Both the position numbers and the translations under genes were made by a program. Below are positions 1 to 11,838 of a DNA stretch of 64,000 nt, in pieces. This stretch comes from Obelidium mucronatum (taxonomy: Eukaryota > Chytridiomycota > Chytridiomycetes > Chytridiales > Chytriomycetaceae): positions 1 through 64,000 of the forward strand of contig JAIVFH010000041.1 of assembly GCA_025765595.1 (NCBI GenBank), written 5' to 3'. Positions within the stretch are counted from its first letter, which is position 1. Each line of letters opens with the position of its first letter. Under the pieces are notes generated by a model. It did not search any database. It was not told the origin of the DNA and worked only from the letters and a program-made list of their open reading frames with translations.

Positions 1-549
1 TAATGGGAAGTTTTCCACCGATTAGGACCCCTTGCACCTGTGAACAAAAAGCAACCAAGAACATTTATTTACGCCGCTGCACAATGCAGACTATAGCAAC
101 TAAACTGCAGAAATCTCTTCCATTGCAATATAAACTGTGAAACCATGAGAATTTTCAACGTAACATAATTATCAAAATGAAAATTTTCTCAACTCTGCAC
201 TTGCACATATTTCCATCCCCATTAAAACTTCATGGCAAATTGTTTTCCCATCATCAATTTTTTACCCTGCATGTTTATTAACAATTTTAATACGCGCCTG
301 AGAGAGAAAATTTAAAATTTATCACACAAGAATACTTGCCTCACCAGAACATCTTCAAAGTCACTGCCATTTCTAAACTGCACTATGTCAACTTATATTA
401 ATTCTTGATTCCATGCAAACATAGCTACTTATTTTGTAGTGAATAAATTCCTGATTGTGAAATCTGAAGCATTAATTAACTTGATTTGAATTCCAAAAGG
501 TAGCTCAGTCAAATAGAAATAACAATGGAATAATAATGATTTGTAACAT
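1..549. other. AT-rich stretch, nothing recognised
   Basis: AT-rich DNA without a convincing open frame, RNA gene or repeat that I can recognise. It lies next to the repeat-rich region that follows. Confidence 0.5.
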
Positions 550-849
550 ATGTGAGACACAACTTTGTATTATGTCATTCATTAAACCCATTGAGGGCAC
601 TGGGCAACAACTTTTTCCATTTGAGTGAAATTTTTGGCAGAAAATTTCAGGATGAAGGCTCAGAGAAATTTTCTGATGACTTCAAACCCCACCAGATGCC
701 CAAAGTTTTTGAGATTTGGAGTCCTAACGGGGATCCTAGTAGAACCCCTAGCCGCGTTTGACTAGCTTTCCGACTAGGACTATCAACGCGCTATTAGCGA
801 TGGGCTGAAAAAGCCGTTAGGAGCTGTAAATCCAATTGGAAGTGCATTT

Positions 850-1018
850 GGAGCTCAATTGGAGTCCGTTTGGAGTGCCGTTAGGCCTAACGGACAGCCT
901 AGTCCAATTCAGAGTCCGAATCGGACCTGAATTGGTCCCTAGTTGGACTCCGAATCATTTTCTGAATAGGAGTCCGAATAGGGTCCGAATCGGGAGTGCC
1001 GCTCGCTATAGTACGTGC
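850..1018 (+). repeat. dispersed direct repeat, copy A
   Basis: A block dense in the octamers GGAGTCCG and CGGACTCC that begins near GGAGCTCAATTGGAGTCCG and ends with GCTATAGTACGTGC. A clearly related block in the same orientation lies at about 2747-2893. The two share start and end words but differ inside by substitutions and small gaps. The many short inverted words suggest a foldback or terminal part of a mobile element; the family is not recognised. Confidence 0.7.
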
Positions 1019-2746
1019 CTCCACTGACAGCAATCATTCCGGCATCCACAAGAATTGTTGTCACAGTGATTGCCACAATTGCAAGAGGCATTGTTGTCAT
1101 TGCTTTGGGCAATCTTTCAGAAGTGGCTGTCAGCAAGTGATTTCAACAAGAACAAGTCAATAGCAGATTAGCAGGATCAATTCAAGGCAGAAACAAGGCT
1201 GTGCAAGTGGAAGTATTGCGCGAATTGTAGTTCTTGCTGTAAATTGCCAAGTTGGCAGATTGAGATCAAGCCTGCCAACCTCTGGATTGGAAAAGCTACG
1301 TCAATATCAATCAATGATTGTGCTTCCTTGAACTTGCACTATTGGGCTCATCCTAGGACACTGGATGAATTTGCAACTCGCAGGATTGGGACGATGAGTC
1401 CACACCTTCAAGGAAGCCTGTGGTGAGTGATTGATTCTGAAGAAAGCACTGCCATCATTTTTGTCCCCTTCTTCAATGTCTGCGATACATTGCCTTGATT
1501 CCTGGGGGGGTTACCTTCTAACAGGCCCTTGACCAGCTTCGGAAGTCAAAATGACCTGGATGCAACTGTTTGACATTTGCAAAATAAGCGGAAATGGCTG
1601 GATGAGAACTGCAGCAGTTGCTGTGGTGGCTGTGGTAGTTCTTCTGTGTACGTACTTGAATAAAAATAATTGAAACAGCCTCTAAGCAAAATAACAGCTT
1701 GAATTTGTCCATTTTCTAAAAATAGAACAATTAAGAAAACAGCTTATAAACCCCAAACCATTTCAACAAAGTAGCAACACCTTTTCTATAAATAGAACTT
1801 CAAGGAATTGGCCTACAACCCCCTCAAACTCCCCCTTAACATGACAGGTTGACAAGCAACCTGCAAACAGAAGGCCAGATGGCAGGTGCTTTAGCCAGAG
1901 ATCCACAAAAGGTATGGTGACATAGTACTGCTCATTTATCTTGAGGAAGCCAACTGACAGGATTGTTTTTGCTCATGTACACAACAGGATCCAGTGATTG
2001 ACCATGTCCATGCCTGGGCACTGGAATACTCTGTCAGCCAAGTTAAATACTGTTTCATTGGTCAACAGATGGCCCTCATGTGGTTGTTGTTGTCATATAG
2101 TTTGACTGCAGACTTATACCTATGCAGGAATGGCATGACTTTCCACAACTCATTGGCCAGCACAAGAACAGCTCTTGCTTCATCTATGAAGGACATGTTG
2201 GTTATTTTTACTTTTGTTGTTCTGTGCATTCCAGAATGACTCCCTTCTTTCCAATTCATTTTTGGTAAGTTTGCGTTCAGCCTGGTGGGGAAAACCAACT
2301 AATCCTGATCAACGCGACACTCTAAGTCCAATATATTGGCAAGAAAGCATCCTTTAATTGTGTTAGAGGGTTTTCCTTTATTACATGTGCTTTCATACTT
2401 GGTGATATCACTCTCTCTTTGATCCCACTTTGGCCTGCCTTGCCCTTTCTTCTCCTTATTTGCTTGTTTCACTTTCAGCCTTTAAGCAACAGCTTGCTTT
2501 CCTGCTTTTGCTGCAGCCACTCTTTTAGCATCACCCTGCACTGCCCAACTTGACACCATCTTGGCCACTGCATCCCTCACCCCATCAAACATGCAATTGC
2601 TATACTCTTCTAGAGTTAGCAAGTCCCCTTCCAACTCTTGACAACCACCATTGGCACCCTTGAAGATAGTAGAGCGGTAATAAAACCAAACCATATAGTA
2701 GTGGTACTTAACATTTGTGTTCCCCAAAGGCACGTGTGCTTGCTGG
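1019..2746. other. non-coding interval between the two direct repeats
   Basis: About 1.7 kb lying between the two related repeat blocks. Only short open frames with no recognisable product occur here, on either strand. It may be the decayed interior of a mobile element or unrelated DNA between two insertions. Confidence 0.4.
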
Positions 2747-2893
2747 AGCTCAATTGGAGTCCGTTAACAGACAGCCCAGTCTGATTTGGACTCCGATTTG
2801 GGTCTGAATTGCGCCCTAGTTGGACTCGGAATCGTTTTCCGAATAGGAGTCCGAACGTCCTAATCAGGAGTGCCGCTTGCTATAGTACGTGCT
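2747..2893 (+). repeat. dispersed direct repeat, copy B
   Basis: Second copy of the block at 850-1018, same orientation, again opening with GGAGCTCAATTGGAGTCCG and closing with GCTATAGTACGTGC. It is somewhat shorter than copy A and diverged from it. Confidence 0.7.
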
Positions 2894-3081
2894 GCCAACA
2901 TTACTTTGGTAGATTGCAAACAAATCTTGGTTTTGTGCTGCTCAAGAAACCCATCAACCCAATTGCTGGTAGTCCACTCTGAGTTGGGGTAGATATTCTG
3001 ATATACACAACTGATTAAAAGAACAAGATCCAGCTTAGCCATTGGGTGCTGGGAGAAAGATCGGGCCTCCAGGAAGTTCAC
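2860..3081 (-). pseudogene. CENP-B/pogo-like helix-turn-helix fragment
   Basis: A minus-strand open stretch contains a segment like the CENP-B type DNA-binding helix-turn-helix of pogo-family transposases: EWTTSNWVDGFLEQHKTKI, resembling the usual Ser-x-x-Trp-Val-x-x-Phe-Leu-x-x-His pattern. It is not connected to a catalytic domain on the same strand, and its end runs into repeat copy B. I read it as a remnant of a DNA transposon. The assignment rests on one motif and is tentative. Confidence 0.4.
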
Positions 3082-3189
3082 AATGTCTTGTTGTGCGTGC
3101 CATGGGAGCGTCCCCCGTTAGTAAGCATCTGGTAATAATCAGATTCAACTGTGTGAAAGACAATTGGACATTTGCCATCCTGGGCTGAC

Positions 3190-3890
3190 ACCTGTTCTTC
3201 TCTTGGACAACCTTGGTGTTCACAGGACCATTGATGTGATGGATGAATGCTTCAAGCTTGGCCCATTTCTTGCAGCCCCTGGATGATGCAGCATTTGCAG
3301 GAATGAAAAAAAGAGTGTGGAAACTCTATTGCTCTGGCTTCTCTACAGCTTTAGTCACCAGCCTTGGCGCTCCAGATGCATGTCACACAGTCACATTTTG
3401 ACTCCAGCTCGCATTCTTTCTTCATTCAGAGATACCGGAATTTTTCCATTTGATATGGAAAAAATCATTGACCACGCCAAACAAAGCATTGCGGCCCCAG
3501 ATGCCATCACCCCAGGTGCAGCTGCAATCCTCAAGTTGTTTGAATCAGTATCCATGATTCCAGCCCCAAACAAAGTGTCAGTGAAGCCGCAGAAGGCTGT
3601 CAAAACAAATCAATTTTGAAAGTCTCTGTGAAAGCCAACAAAATGAGTTTCAGTGTGCCGCTGATGCTAAAAAAGAAAAGAGTGAGTCAAACAGAGTTGG
3701 AAGCAGCAAAAGGAGGACAAGGAGAATGCCAAGCAGACCTCAAAAGATGCAAAGCGGTGTCAAGAACTCTGCTTGTGCATGGCAACGTGGAGATCCTCAG
3801 TGCTCTGGCTCTCTTGTAGCGTATGTGACTCATGGAAGCTGTGTCCAGCATGTAGGAAGAGAAGGGAGGAGGAGGAAATTGAACATGTAG
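3190..3890 (+). pseudogene. broken DDE (pogo-like) transposase, C-terminal part
   Basis: Pieces of a DDE-superfamily transposase can be followed on the plus strand in order but in different frames. Around 3190-3220 is PVLLLDNLGVH, the second catalytic Asp region. From 3258 comes LAHFLQPLDDAAFAGMK, the hallmark His-x-x-Gln-Pro-Leu-Asp block. From about 3400 comes RILSSFRDTGIFPFD, the conserved Phe-x-x-Thr-Gly-Ile-x-Pro-Phe block. Near 3835-3880 is a Cys-x-x-Cys tail (KLCPACRKRR). Frameshifts and stops separate the blocks, so the gene is dead. The first catalytic Asp region was not found. Confidence 0.7.
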
Positions 3891-5013
3891 CAGGTTGTAA
3901 AGGTTGACTGTGATCAGTGATTTCCTGAATCTGCAAAAGAAGGCAAATTAGGCCCTAACTATGAATAAGTTTTTGAATTTTTTTTTGAATTACTTTTGAA
4001 AAAGAAAATGGTGGTTTCAAAGTTAGTTTTTCAAACAAAAAAAGCTGTTTCTTTGATATCAAAACTCTTAAAAAAAATCGAGTTTTTCTGGCTGGGGGTT
4101 TCAAAGATAATCCCCAGCTTTTCACGGGCCGCCAATGCCCTACCAATGCCCTACCAATGCCCTACCAATGCCCTACCAATGCCCCGCCAATGCCCTGCCT
4201 TTCTTCAACTTGGCTCCTGAAACATGAGTACCATTTAAAGTGACAGAACCAGTAATAGGTTTGAATTTGGCTGTGATTTCCAGCCAGGAAACGATTGCGT
4301 TTTATTAAGCAGGAGTTTTGAGCTTTGGGTATGGTTTAACATTTGCAGCTGCAGCAGTAGTCTTAGTTGCAGCTTGAGGAATGAGGGCACAACCCTTTGG
4401 CATTGCTGCTTGAAAAAAATGACAGAAAGAAAAAAACGGGAGAAAAAAGCATCTCAGTCGATGTTTTTTTGAGAAAAAAACGATTTCTTTTGAGAAAAAA
4501 ATAAACGAAAGAAATGCATTTTTTTGTAACTTTGGAACCCCCTATTATTTGACATTCAAATGTAACTGATAAGTAATGACTACAAATGAATGTGCAAACC
4601 AACGACATATCACCAACCCCGGCTGCAACACAACAGTATGTCTCTCAAATAGTATATTGTACAACACTGATTTGTTTTATTCATCAGAAAACCACTTCTG
4701 GGACACATAATTGCACACTGAAGACAGTCTGAGGCGACACTTTGTGATCACAACGCCAACACACCCTACTGTTGCGTTTTCATTCTAAGCACCCAGGAGA
4801 CTGTGGACTAACATTCTTGTTGCTAGGTGAGCAGCTCTGTACCGCTTCAGGCACTTCTGAGCTCTCTTACATTGACTGGCCCTCTTGATGTGCTTTGGTT
4901 CTATTTCTTATGTATCTTCGTAGCTTTATTGGGTATTGATGGCTGTTGGTGGTGTCAGGAGTGGCATTTTTGAATGGGTTTTTTACTTTTGAGTTTTTTT
5001 TTTTTCAAAGTAA
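3891..5013. other. AT-rich intergenic DNA around the minisatellite
   Basis: Long A and T runs, apart from the minisatellite at 4134-4199. No gene is supported. Confidence 0.4.
4134..4199. repeat. 11-bp tandem repeat, six copies
   Basis: Six head-to-tail copies of AATGCCCTACC; the fifth (AATGCCCCGCC) and sixth (AATGCCCTGCC) carry substitutions. The 11-bp period is not a codon multiple and no gene covers it, so it is a minisatellite. Confidence 0.9.
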
Positions 5014-5292
5014 GAGCATCTCCAACAAGGGATTTCAAAATACAAAATGTGACAATATTTGAAAACACTTTTGAAAATGTTTCTCAAATGAGAGGGTCCA
5101 GATACTCCATACTGTCCGAATACCAATTTTAGGAGGTGACCTCTAAGAGTTTTACCTGAATGCACAGCGACTTACATCAGAATGGTGCAGTTTCAGTTAT
5201 TTACCGGTGTGTTCGTTGAGTTCAAAATACACTTTCAAATTTTATTTTGAAGCAAAAAAATTGAAAAATGTGTTTTCCCGCTGGAGATGCTC
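5014..5292. mobile_element. MITE of PIF/Harbinger type with TAA target duplication
   Basis: A 279-bp element is bounded by 13-bp terminal inverted repeats: GAGCATCTCCAAC at 5014-5026 and GCTGGAGATGCTC at 5280-5292, matching at 12 of 13 positions. It is flanked directly by TAA at 5011-5013 and TAA at 5293-5295. A three-base TWA target duplication is the signature of PIF/Harbinger transposition, and the terminal word resembles ends common in that superfamily. The inside is AT-rich and has no transposase, so it is a non-autonomous element. Confidence 0.8.
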
Positions 5293-5420
5293 TAACAACT
5301 TCATTTCTATTTCAAATACTTTTCAAAAAAAATTCAAAAAAAATTCAAAAACCCATTCACTCAAATTGGATTCTTCAAGTCTTTCCATTGAGACAACTAT
5401 TCCTGTCATCAACAATCTCC

Positions 5421-5477
5421 AAATCCTGTTGAAAACACCAAATCCTGTTGAAAACACCAAATCCTGTTGAAAACAGC
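5421..5477. repeat. 19-bp tandem repeat, three copies
   Basis: Three head-to-tail copies of AAATCCTGTTGAAAACACC at 5421-5439, 5440-5458 and 5459-5477; the last ends in AGC. No CRISPR-like spacers are present. Confidence 0.9.
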
Positions 5478-5550
5478 GCAAGACTTACGCGGTGTATTTT
5501 TCGGATTAGATTTTGTTGCTGCACTTCAACGATGTTTTCGAGAGGGGAGG

Positions 5551-5815
5551 AATGACATGGAATCTGCACATGTTGCTGAAGAAGTTAAGATTTTTGAACG
5601 AAAAACAACATATACTTGGGTTGAAAGCAGCAAGATAAGAAGCTTCCGGTTTCTGAAGGTGTGAAAGATTTTGAGGACTACCTTCAAAATCCGATGGATA
5701 GAGGGGAAACTGTAGAATTTCGTGATCACTTGCCAAGAACCTTGAATGGAAACGGAGTTTTCTACTTTGCTATGAGAATCAGTGGCACCCAAGGTCTAAA
5801 ACTATTATTGCTAAT
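5551..5815 (+). other. coding-like orphan stretch, possibly a gene fragment
   Basis: Two successive open stretches in different frames read like protein. The first, from about 5551, includes EEVKIFERKTTYTWVE; the second, from about 5650, includes VEFRDHLPRTLNGNGVFYF and stops near 5830. A change of frame or an unrecognised intron near 5650 separates them. I do not recognise the family. It lies directly upstream of the methylmalonyl-CoA mutase gene and could be a decayed or horizontally acquired fragment. Confidence 0.3.
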
Positions 5816-5969
5816 GCAACGGACTTTAAAATTGTGACCCTTGTAATTTCCGTATAGAGGGCCAAAGTACCAAGTTTGCTCTTGCCAATTGGCTCTTTGA
5901 ATCAAGGTGAAGGTCTGTGCAAAAATGGGGTCGTTATTGTTGGCGGGTCCATTTTTTTCTTCAAATAAA

Positions 5970-8928
5970 ATGCTCTCCGGAATCGCCCGATCAACAACTG
6001 TTTACTCGGTGACAAGGGTAACTGAGTCCAGCAAGATGGATTTCGCAACTAATTTAACTTAATTCACGCGATCCGGAAACACTTTTCAGAGGACGCTAGC
6101 CAGTTCAAGCAGCGTCCTTTCGTCACCAAATCCCAAGTGGAAAGTGCCACTCGATGCCGAATGGGCTGCGCTCGTTAAAAAGGAATTAAAGGGAAAAGAT
6201 GCAGAAGAAACTTTAACTTGGAACACGGCAGAGGTACGTTGGCAGTAGTACGACAGAGGCCAACTCAACGTTGCTCACTTATTTGCGAGGATGACTCACT
6301 CTTATTAATCGGTCACATTTGCAGGGATTTCCTGTGAAGCCATTGTATACTAAGGCCGATCTGCCGGATGCAAAGGATGGTGACCAAGGGGAAATTCCTG
6401 GGAAGTTCCCATTCACTCGTGGCCCGTATGCATCAATGTACACCAATCGACCGGTGCGTGTCTAAACGCATCAAATCACAGGCCTAACCTTGTATTATAT
6501 TCTAGTGGACCATTCGCCAGGTTTCTTTGCTTTGGCCGGCCGTTTGATTTGTTAGACTGAGTTGTTTATTCGATAGTATGCTGGTTTCAGTACGGTCGAG
6601 GACTCAAATAGATTCTATCGGAAGAATTTGGCCGCTGGCCAGCAGGGACTCAGTGTTGCTTTTGACTTGGCCACCCACAGAGGGTAGGTCGTAACCGCGT
6701 AGTATTTGTGAATTAACTCGATTTAATAATTCTACAGGTATGATAGTGATCATCCACGTGTTTCAGGAGATGTTGGTATGGCTGGTGTGGCCATCGACTC
6801 TGTTGAAGATATGAAGGTGATCAGATAACATGGATTATTTCGACTCTTATGTCAAACTCATAGATGCTGTTTGACGGTATTCCACTCAACAAAATGTCAG
6901 TGTCAATGACTATGAATGGAGCCGTGTTGCCAATTTTGTCAATGTATATTGTGGCTGGAGAAGAGCAGGTGAGTTGATCGAAAGTGGTGAAACGTCCTTT
7001 TGACAAAATAAAAAGGGTGCCAAACAAGCAGAACTTGCAGGAACAATTCAGAATGACATTCTTAAAGAATTCATGGTCAGAAACACTTTCATCTACCCTC
7101 CAACCCCGTCAATGAAGCTGATTGGAGACATCTTTGAATACACATCCAAGGTTTGCATCATTTTCATTTAGTTGGGCTAATAGTCTTCAAGAATATGCCC
7201 AAGTACAACTCGATCTCAATTTCTGGGTACCACATGCAAGAGGCTGGTGCTGACAACGCTCTCGGTACGATTCGCATTCTTAGTCCAAGGATTCTTCCCA
7301 TCTTCCACTGATTTGAATGTTTTATTTAGAGCTTGCTTTCACCATTGCAGACGGTTTAGAATATATCCGCACTGGAGTTAAAGCAGGCATGACTGTGGAT
7401 GAATTTGCCCCAAGACTTTCGTTTTTCTTTGCCATTGGAATGAATTTCTACATGGAGATTGCTAAACTTCGTGCTGCTCGTCGTCTTTGGGCTAATTTGA
7501 TCAAAGAAAAGTTCCAACCAAAAACCCAGAAATCTCTCTTGCTGAGAACTCACTGTCAAACGTCTGGATGGTCGTTGACAGAACAGGACCCATACAACAA
7601 TGTCATTAGAACTACTGTCGAGGCTATGGCTGCTACTTTGGGTGGTACTCAGTCTTTGCATACAAATGCGTTGGATGAGGCTATCGGTCTTCCAACCGAG
7701 TTCTCTGCTCGAATCGCAAGAAACACTCAATTGATCCTTCAAGAAGAGGCTTTCATTCCGAAGGTGGACTTTTTGATCTGTTATTTTTTTTATGCTAACA
7801 TGACAACTAGGTTGCCGACCCTTGGGGTGGTAGTTACATGATGGAATCTCTTACAAACCAACTGTATGATTCTGCATTGAAAATTATCGAAGAAGTGGAA
7901 GCTATGGGTGGTATGTCAAAGGCTGTTGATAGTGGAATGCCAAAGCTTCGTATCGAAGAAAGTGCTGCAAAGCGACAAGCTCGTATTGACTCTGGAAAGG
8001 GTTAGTAGACACCGTTGTTTTTTTGTACTGTCTGACTGGTTTTATAAATAGAGGTAATTGTGGGAGTTAACAAGTACCGACTCAAGGAGGAGGACAAAGT
8101 TGACGTATTGGCAATTGATAACAGTTCTGTGAGAGATCAACAAGTAGCGAAGATCAAGGCATTGAAAGAAGCCCGTAATGAAACTGAAGTGAGATTGAAG
8201 ATTATCAGGCGGAATAAGTTTTAATCATTTTCTTTTCAGGCGCAAGCCGCTCTTGATGCCTTAACCAAAAGCGCCGAAACAAATGAAGGAAATTTGTTGG
8301 CTCTATCAATTAACGTGAGTTACGGTGTTAGATTGAAGGTAGTTGCAACTAAAACATGCGACAGGCTGCCCGTGCCAGATGCACAGTTGGTGAAATCTCA
8401 TACGCGCTAGAGAAAGTGTGGGGTCGTCACAATCCAACCATCCGTGTTGTCAGTGGTGCCTATAAGTCCGAATATGGAGACCGTGATGAAATTACAAAAA
8501 CCCTTGAAATGGTTAACTCGTTTGCCGAAAAAGCCGGTCGTCGCCCACGTATTCTAGTCGCAAAGATGGGACAGGATGGTCATGATCGTGGTGCAAAAGT
8601 TATTGCATCTGGATTTGCTGATCTTGGGTTTGATGTCGACATTGGCCCACTGTTTCAAACCCCGGCTGAAGTTGCTAGACAAGCTGTTGATGCGGATGTT
8701 CATGTTGTCGGCATTTCTTCTCAAGCCGCCGGTCACAAAACTCTGGTTCCTCAATTAGTGGCAGAGTTGAAGAAGGTCGGAGCCAGCGATAAGCTAGTCG
8801 TGTGTGGAGGTGTCATTCCTGCCCAAGATTACGCCTTTTTGTATGAAGCTGGAGTTGCTTGCATCTTCGGTCCAGGAACAAAGATTCCACTTGCTGCACA
8901 AGAAGTTGTCAGCAAAATTAGAATCTAA
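5970..8928 (+). CDS. MUT: methylmalonyl-CoA mutase, mitochondrial
   Basis: Adenosylcobalamin-dependent isomerase converting methylmalonyl-CoA to succinyl-CoA in propionate breakdown. Exon 1 (5970-6008) encodes a short mitochondrial presequence ([13 protein letters not shown]); an in-frame ATG at 5925 would lengthen it. Later exons include 6090-6233, 6325-6453, a 15-nt microexon 6506-6520 encoding WTIRQ, 6577-6683, and more to 8928. The substrate-binding barrel is seen in [16 protein letters not shown] and in [19 protein letters not shown]. The C-terminal cobalamin domain has the Asp-x-His-x-x-Gly motif ([16 protein letters not shown]). Length is roughly 740 residues, normal for the single-chain enzyme. 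The assignment is secure. B12 enzymes are absent from most Dikarya, so its presence is a useful lineage clue. Confidence 0.95.
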
Positions 8929-9009
8929 AGTTTTCAATAAAATTCTGCTTGTGAGACGATTTGCTTTATTTTCAATGAGTCTTTGGAAACAAAAAAAAGA
9001 GACATCGAG

Positions 9010-11782
9010 CTATCGCTTGTTTTTCCAGTAAGCCTTCACTCTGTCTGCCTCCTTTTGCTGTTTCCTGATTACTTTTCTCCGCACATTTTCATCAATACCC
9101 AACGATTCCCAACCCCACCAATTGTTCCCTCCAGTCCACTTATTTTTCAGCATTTGCTTCACTTCTTCAGCAGCCGTCTTTGGAGGGGGTGGTGGACACA
9201 GTTCTTTTAATCGTTTTGCTGGTGCCAGATTCCCCTCCTCGGCTAAATCACGCACTTTGTCCACCAGACTGGAAACATCATCAAATGAAATCGCCGGTAA
9301 ATAAGAAGGATCGTCTCTAAACGTTGAAGCTGCCTCAATTGTATCCAGGGCTCGAGAAATATCATTGATCCTACTCTCACAACATCAAAAACAAAGCAGA
9401 ACAAAAGACAAAGTAAAAACAAATATACGAACTTTGAATATCCCCTGATCATAAACGCAAATGATTTTTTCATTGCCTCTCGTCCTCTTCCCTCACTGAC
9501 TCGAATTGCTTCTTTTTCAGTGGGTGTGCAACCAACCAAGGAACTCTCCCTTTCAGCATCCCATCTGAGATACTCATTCCAGATTTCTACTCCACGGGCA
9601 TTCATCAGCTTCTTATCCTTTGAGACAATGTCTAAAATGGAGTGGTACGTCCATCCAGTTTTTGGCACTATTAGGGACGAATGCGCTTCCGACACAGATT
9701 CATTGGAAAAGGCAGCTTCGTTGTCTGTCCTGGTGTCTGAATTATCACATGCAAGTGAGACTGAAATATTAGCGTCCTTGGCATTTTCTGTAGAGGCTGT
9801 TGGTGCTCGAGGTTTGTCGTAGAAGGTATCAAAAATCTCCAAAGCTTTTGATGCAGCAATGATATTTCCTGGGGTTGCACAATAAATAGCCAAGTATGAA
9901 TCCACTAGAGGTGATGTAACTTGAGCTTTCTCCAACGATACAAGAGCGTTGTTCCATAGACAGGCGGCATCTGCCATAATTGCGGATACCGTTACTTCAG
10001 TGTTGCTCAAATGAATATGTTGCAGCGAATGCTGGGGAATGACAGGTTCAATGAAGGTGTAAGAGGACTTGGGCTGAATCCCCGCCGCTTTCTCTGGCGA
10101 ATGCCCAATCAAGAGCGATGGGGTTGAGGTATCATCTTCGTCTGCGTAAGGAGAAGAACTTCTCTGCGCTGAAATCGGTATAGTTGTACGCTTTGATGTC
10201 CGGCGCGCGACTCGGACGCATTGTCCCAAGGCATGAAACATATTTCGATAAACCGATGCATCTGGTTTCATTGATTCGTCGCCATTGGCAGCTTGGGCAA
10301 TCGCCCAATTCCTGCAAGAAAAAGCAACAAAAAATAACAATGAAAATAAAAAGAGCATGAGAGAACGAAACGGCAAAAGAATATCGTCTTACCAGACCGT
10401 TCTGAGTCTTCCTAAATCTCCTTGAGTTGCGCAAACATTCATCAACACTTTACAGGCCACCAGGTTAACTTTCCATCCTTGATCCACCATTTGGCCCACG
10501 AGTCCCCATACTTCGCTGTAATAGTCTTTCCGACTTCCACATGCCTGCAAGAGACTCGTATATGTTACTTCTGTCGCTACCAAACCCCGTTCATGCATTT
10601 GGCGGAACAGCTCCAACGCACGCTCCGGGTTATTATCCAATGCACAGGCATGTATCATTAAACTATACGTTGTGGCATTGGGTTGGCAGATTTCTTCGTA
10701 CATGTGATTGAAAGTTTTCCATGCTCGGGGAAGATCTTTCGTATCAATGCAGCCCTTGATCAAAGTGGTATAGATTTGGAGGGACGGATTCAGTCCTACA
10801 GAGTAAAGTTTAGCTTGGGTGTTCTTTCTAGGCTCTTTGAACCAACCCTTTTGCTTCATGGATTCATACACATCGAAGGCACTTTTGAGTTTTCCAGCGT
10901 ATACACAGGCTTTAATCAGAATACCATAGGAAACGAGATCAGGGTTTAAAGTTTCTGGGCTTTCCTCTTAAAAAAAACGGATCAACAACCATCAGAATAT
11001 TACAAGAAAACTGAATTAAGTTAGAGCTTACTGTTATGAAATTCTTTGAATACTCTTGCGGCATTCCTATAATCGCCGATTCGAGCATATGCGTCCATCA
11101 ATGTATTGATGGCAAACGTATCCGGAACAAGGCCGTTGGCTCGAATCTTTAGAAATGCATCTTCTGCTTCCTTCACACGACCCATCAATGCATTCACTCG
11201 AATAACTTTTGTAATCTGTACGACAGACATAGAATCCATAGACCCACTTCCAAAAATGCCTGGCTCCGCCGTCAATTCTGATAACTTCGCAATCTCTCGC
11301 TCCTCCCGTGTGGTCCCAATTTCAGCGACAGGAAACTGACTTATGTAATTGTCGTCCACCTTCAGAAGTTGCATGTCATCAGTGTCCAGCATTCTATGAG
11401 TTGAATTTGCTGGCAATCGGCGGTGAGAGGCAACATCTGTCGAAAGTAGGGAATGTATGGCATCGAGTTCCAGTTCAGTCAGACCAGATGACGAACTTGA
11501 AACTTTGGCAGTGAGAAGAGCTTGGGTTTCTTTGGAGAGAGACGAATTTGACAACGAGTATGGAGTTCGAGAGATTGGCTTCAAGTTTGGTTTGGCTGTT
11601 TTTGGAAACGAATTCATCCGAGCCCGTTCTTGTTCTTTGAGGGACAATCTGAATTCTTTGAAGGATGGAATTTGCAGTTGGCGCAACAGATCAGCGCTAG
11701 GTAATCGACCCCGTCCGGTGCTGTACAATCGATGGGCCAGTGCCTCGGATGGAATCAAGCACAGCACTCGTTGCAGGTGCAT
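9010..11782 (-). CDS. pentatricopeptide-repeat protein, probably mitochondrial
   Basis: Starts at 11782 with a basic, Arg-containing leader (MHLQRVLCLIPSEALAHRLY) that looks like a mitochondrial presequence. Exons were joined across introns near 11030-10970, 10390-10310 and 9440-9370. PPR-type helical pairs are clear, for example TFAINTLMDAYARIGDYRNA, QIYTTLIKGCIDTKDLPRAW and TTYSLMIHACALDNNPERAL. The C-terminus is a conserved-looking basic tail with GGNNWWGWESLG, not a PPR. PPR proteins usually bind organelle RNA and act in processing, stability or translation. Which transcript this one serves cannot be told. It lies 56 nt downstream of the MRI1 stop on the same strand and converges with MUT. 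Confidence 0.8.
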
Positions 11783-11838
11783 TTTTGGTAAAAGCAAGAA
11801 AAAAAAAAGAAAAATCACAATGATTATTGTCGATGTAT

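Noticed and set aside
5421..5477. Possible CRISPR-like array
   Set aside because: The 19-bp units are directly adjacent with no spacers and the genome is eukaryotic.
1..5900. tRNA or rRNA genes in the gene-poor start
   Set aside because: I saw no cloverleaf with conserved A and B boxes and no rRNA-like sequence, though I could not run a covariance search.
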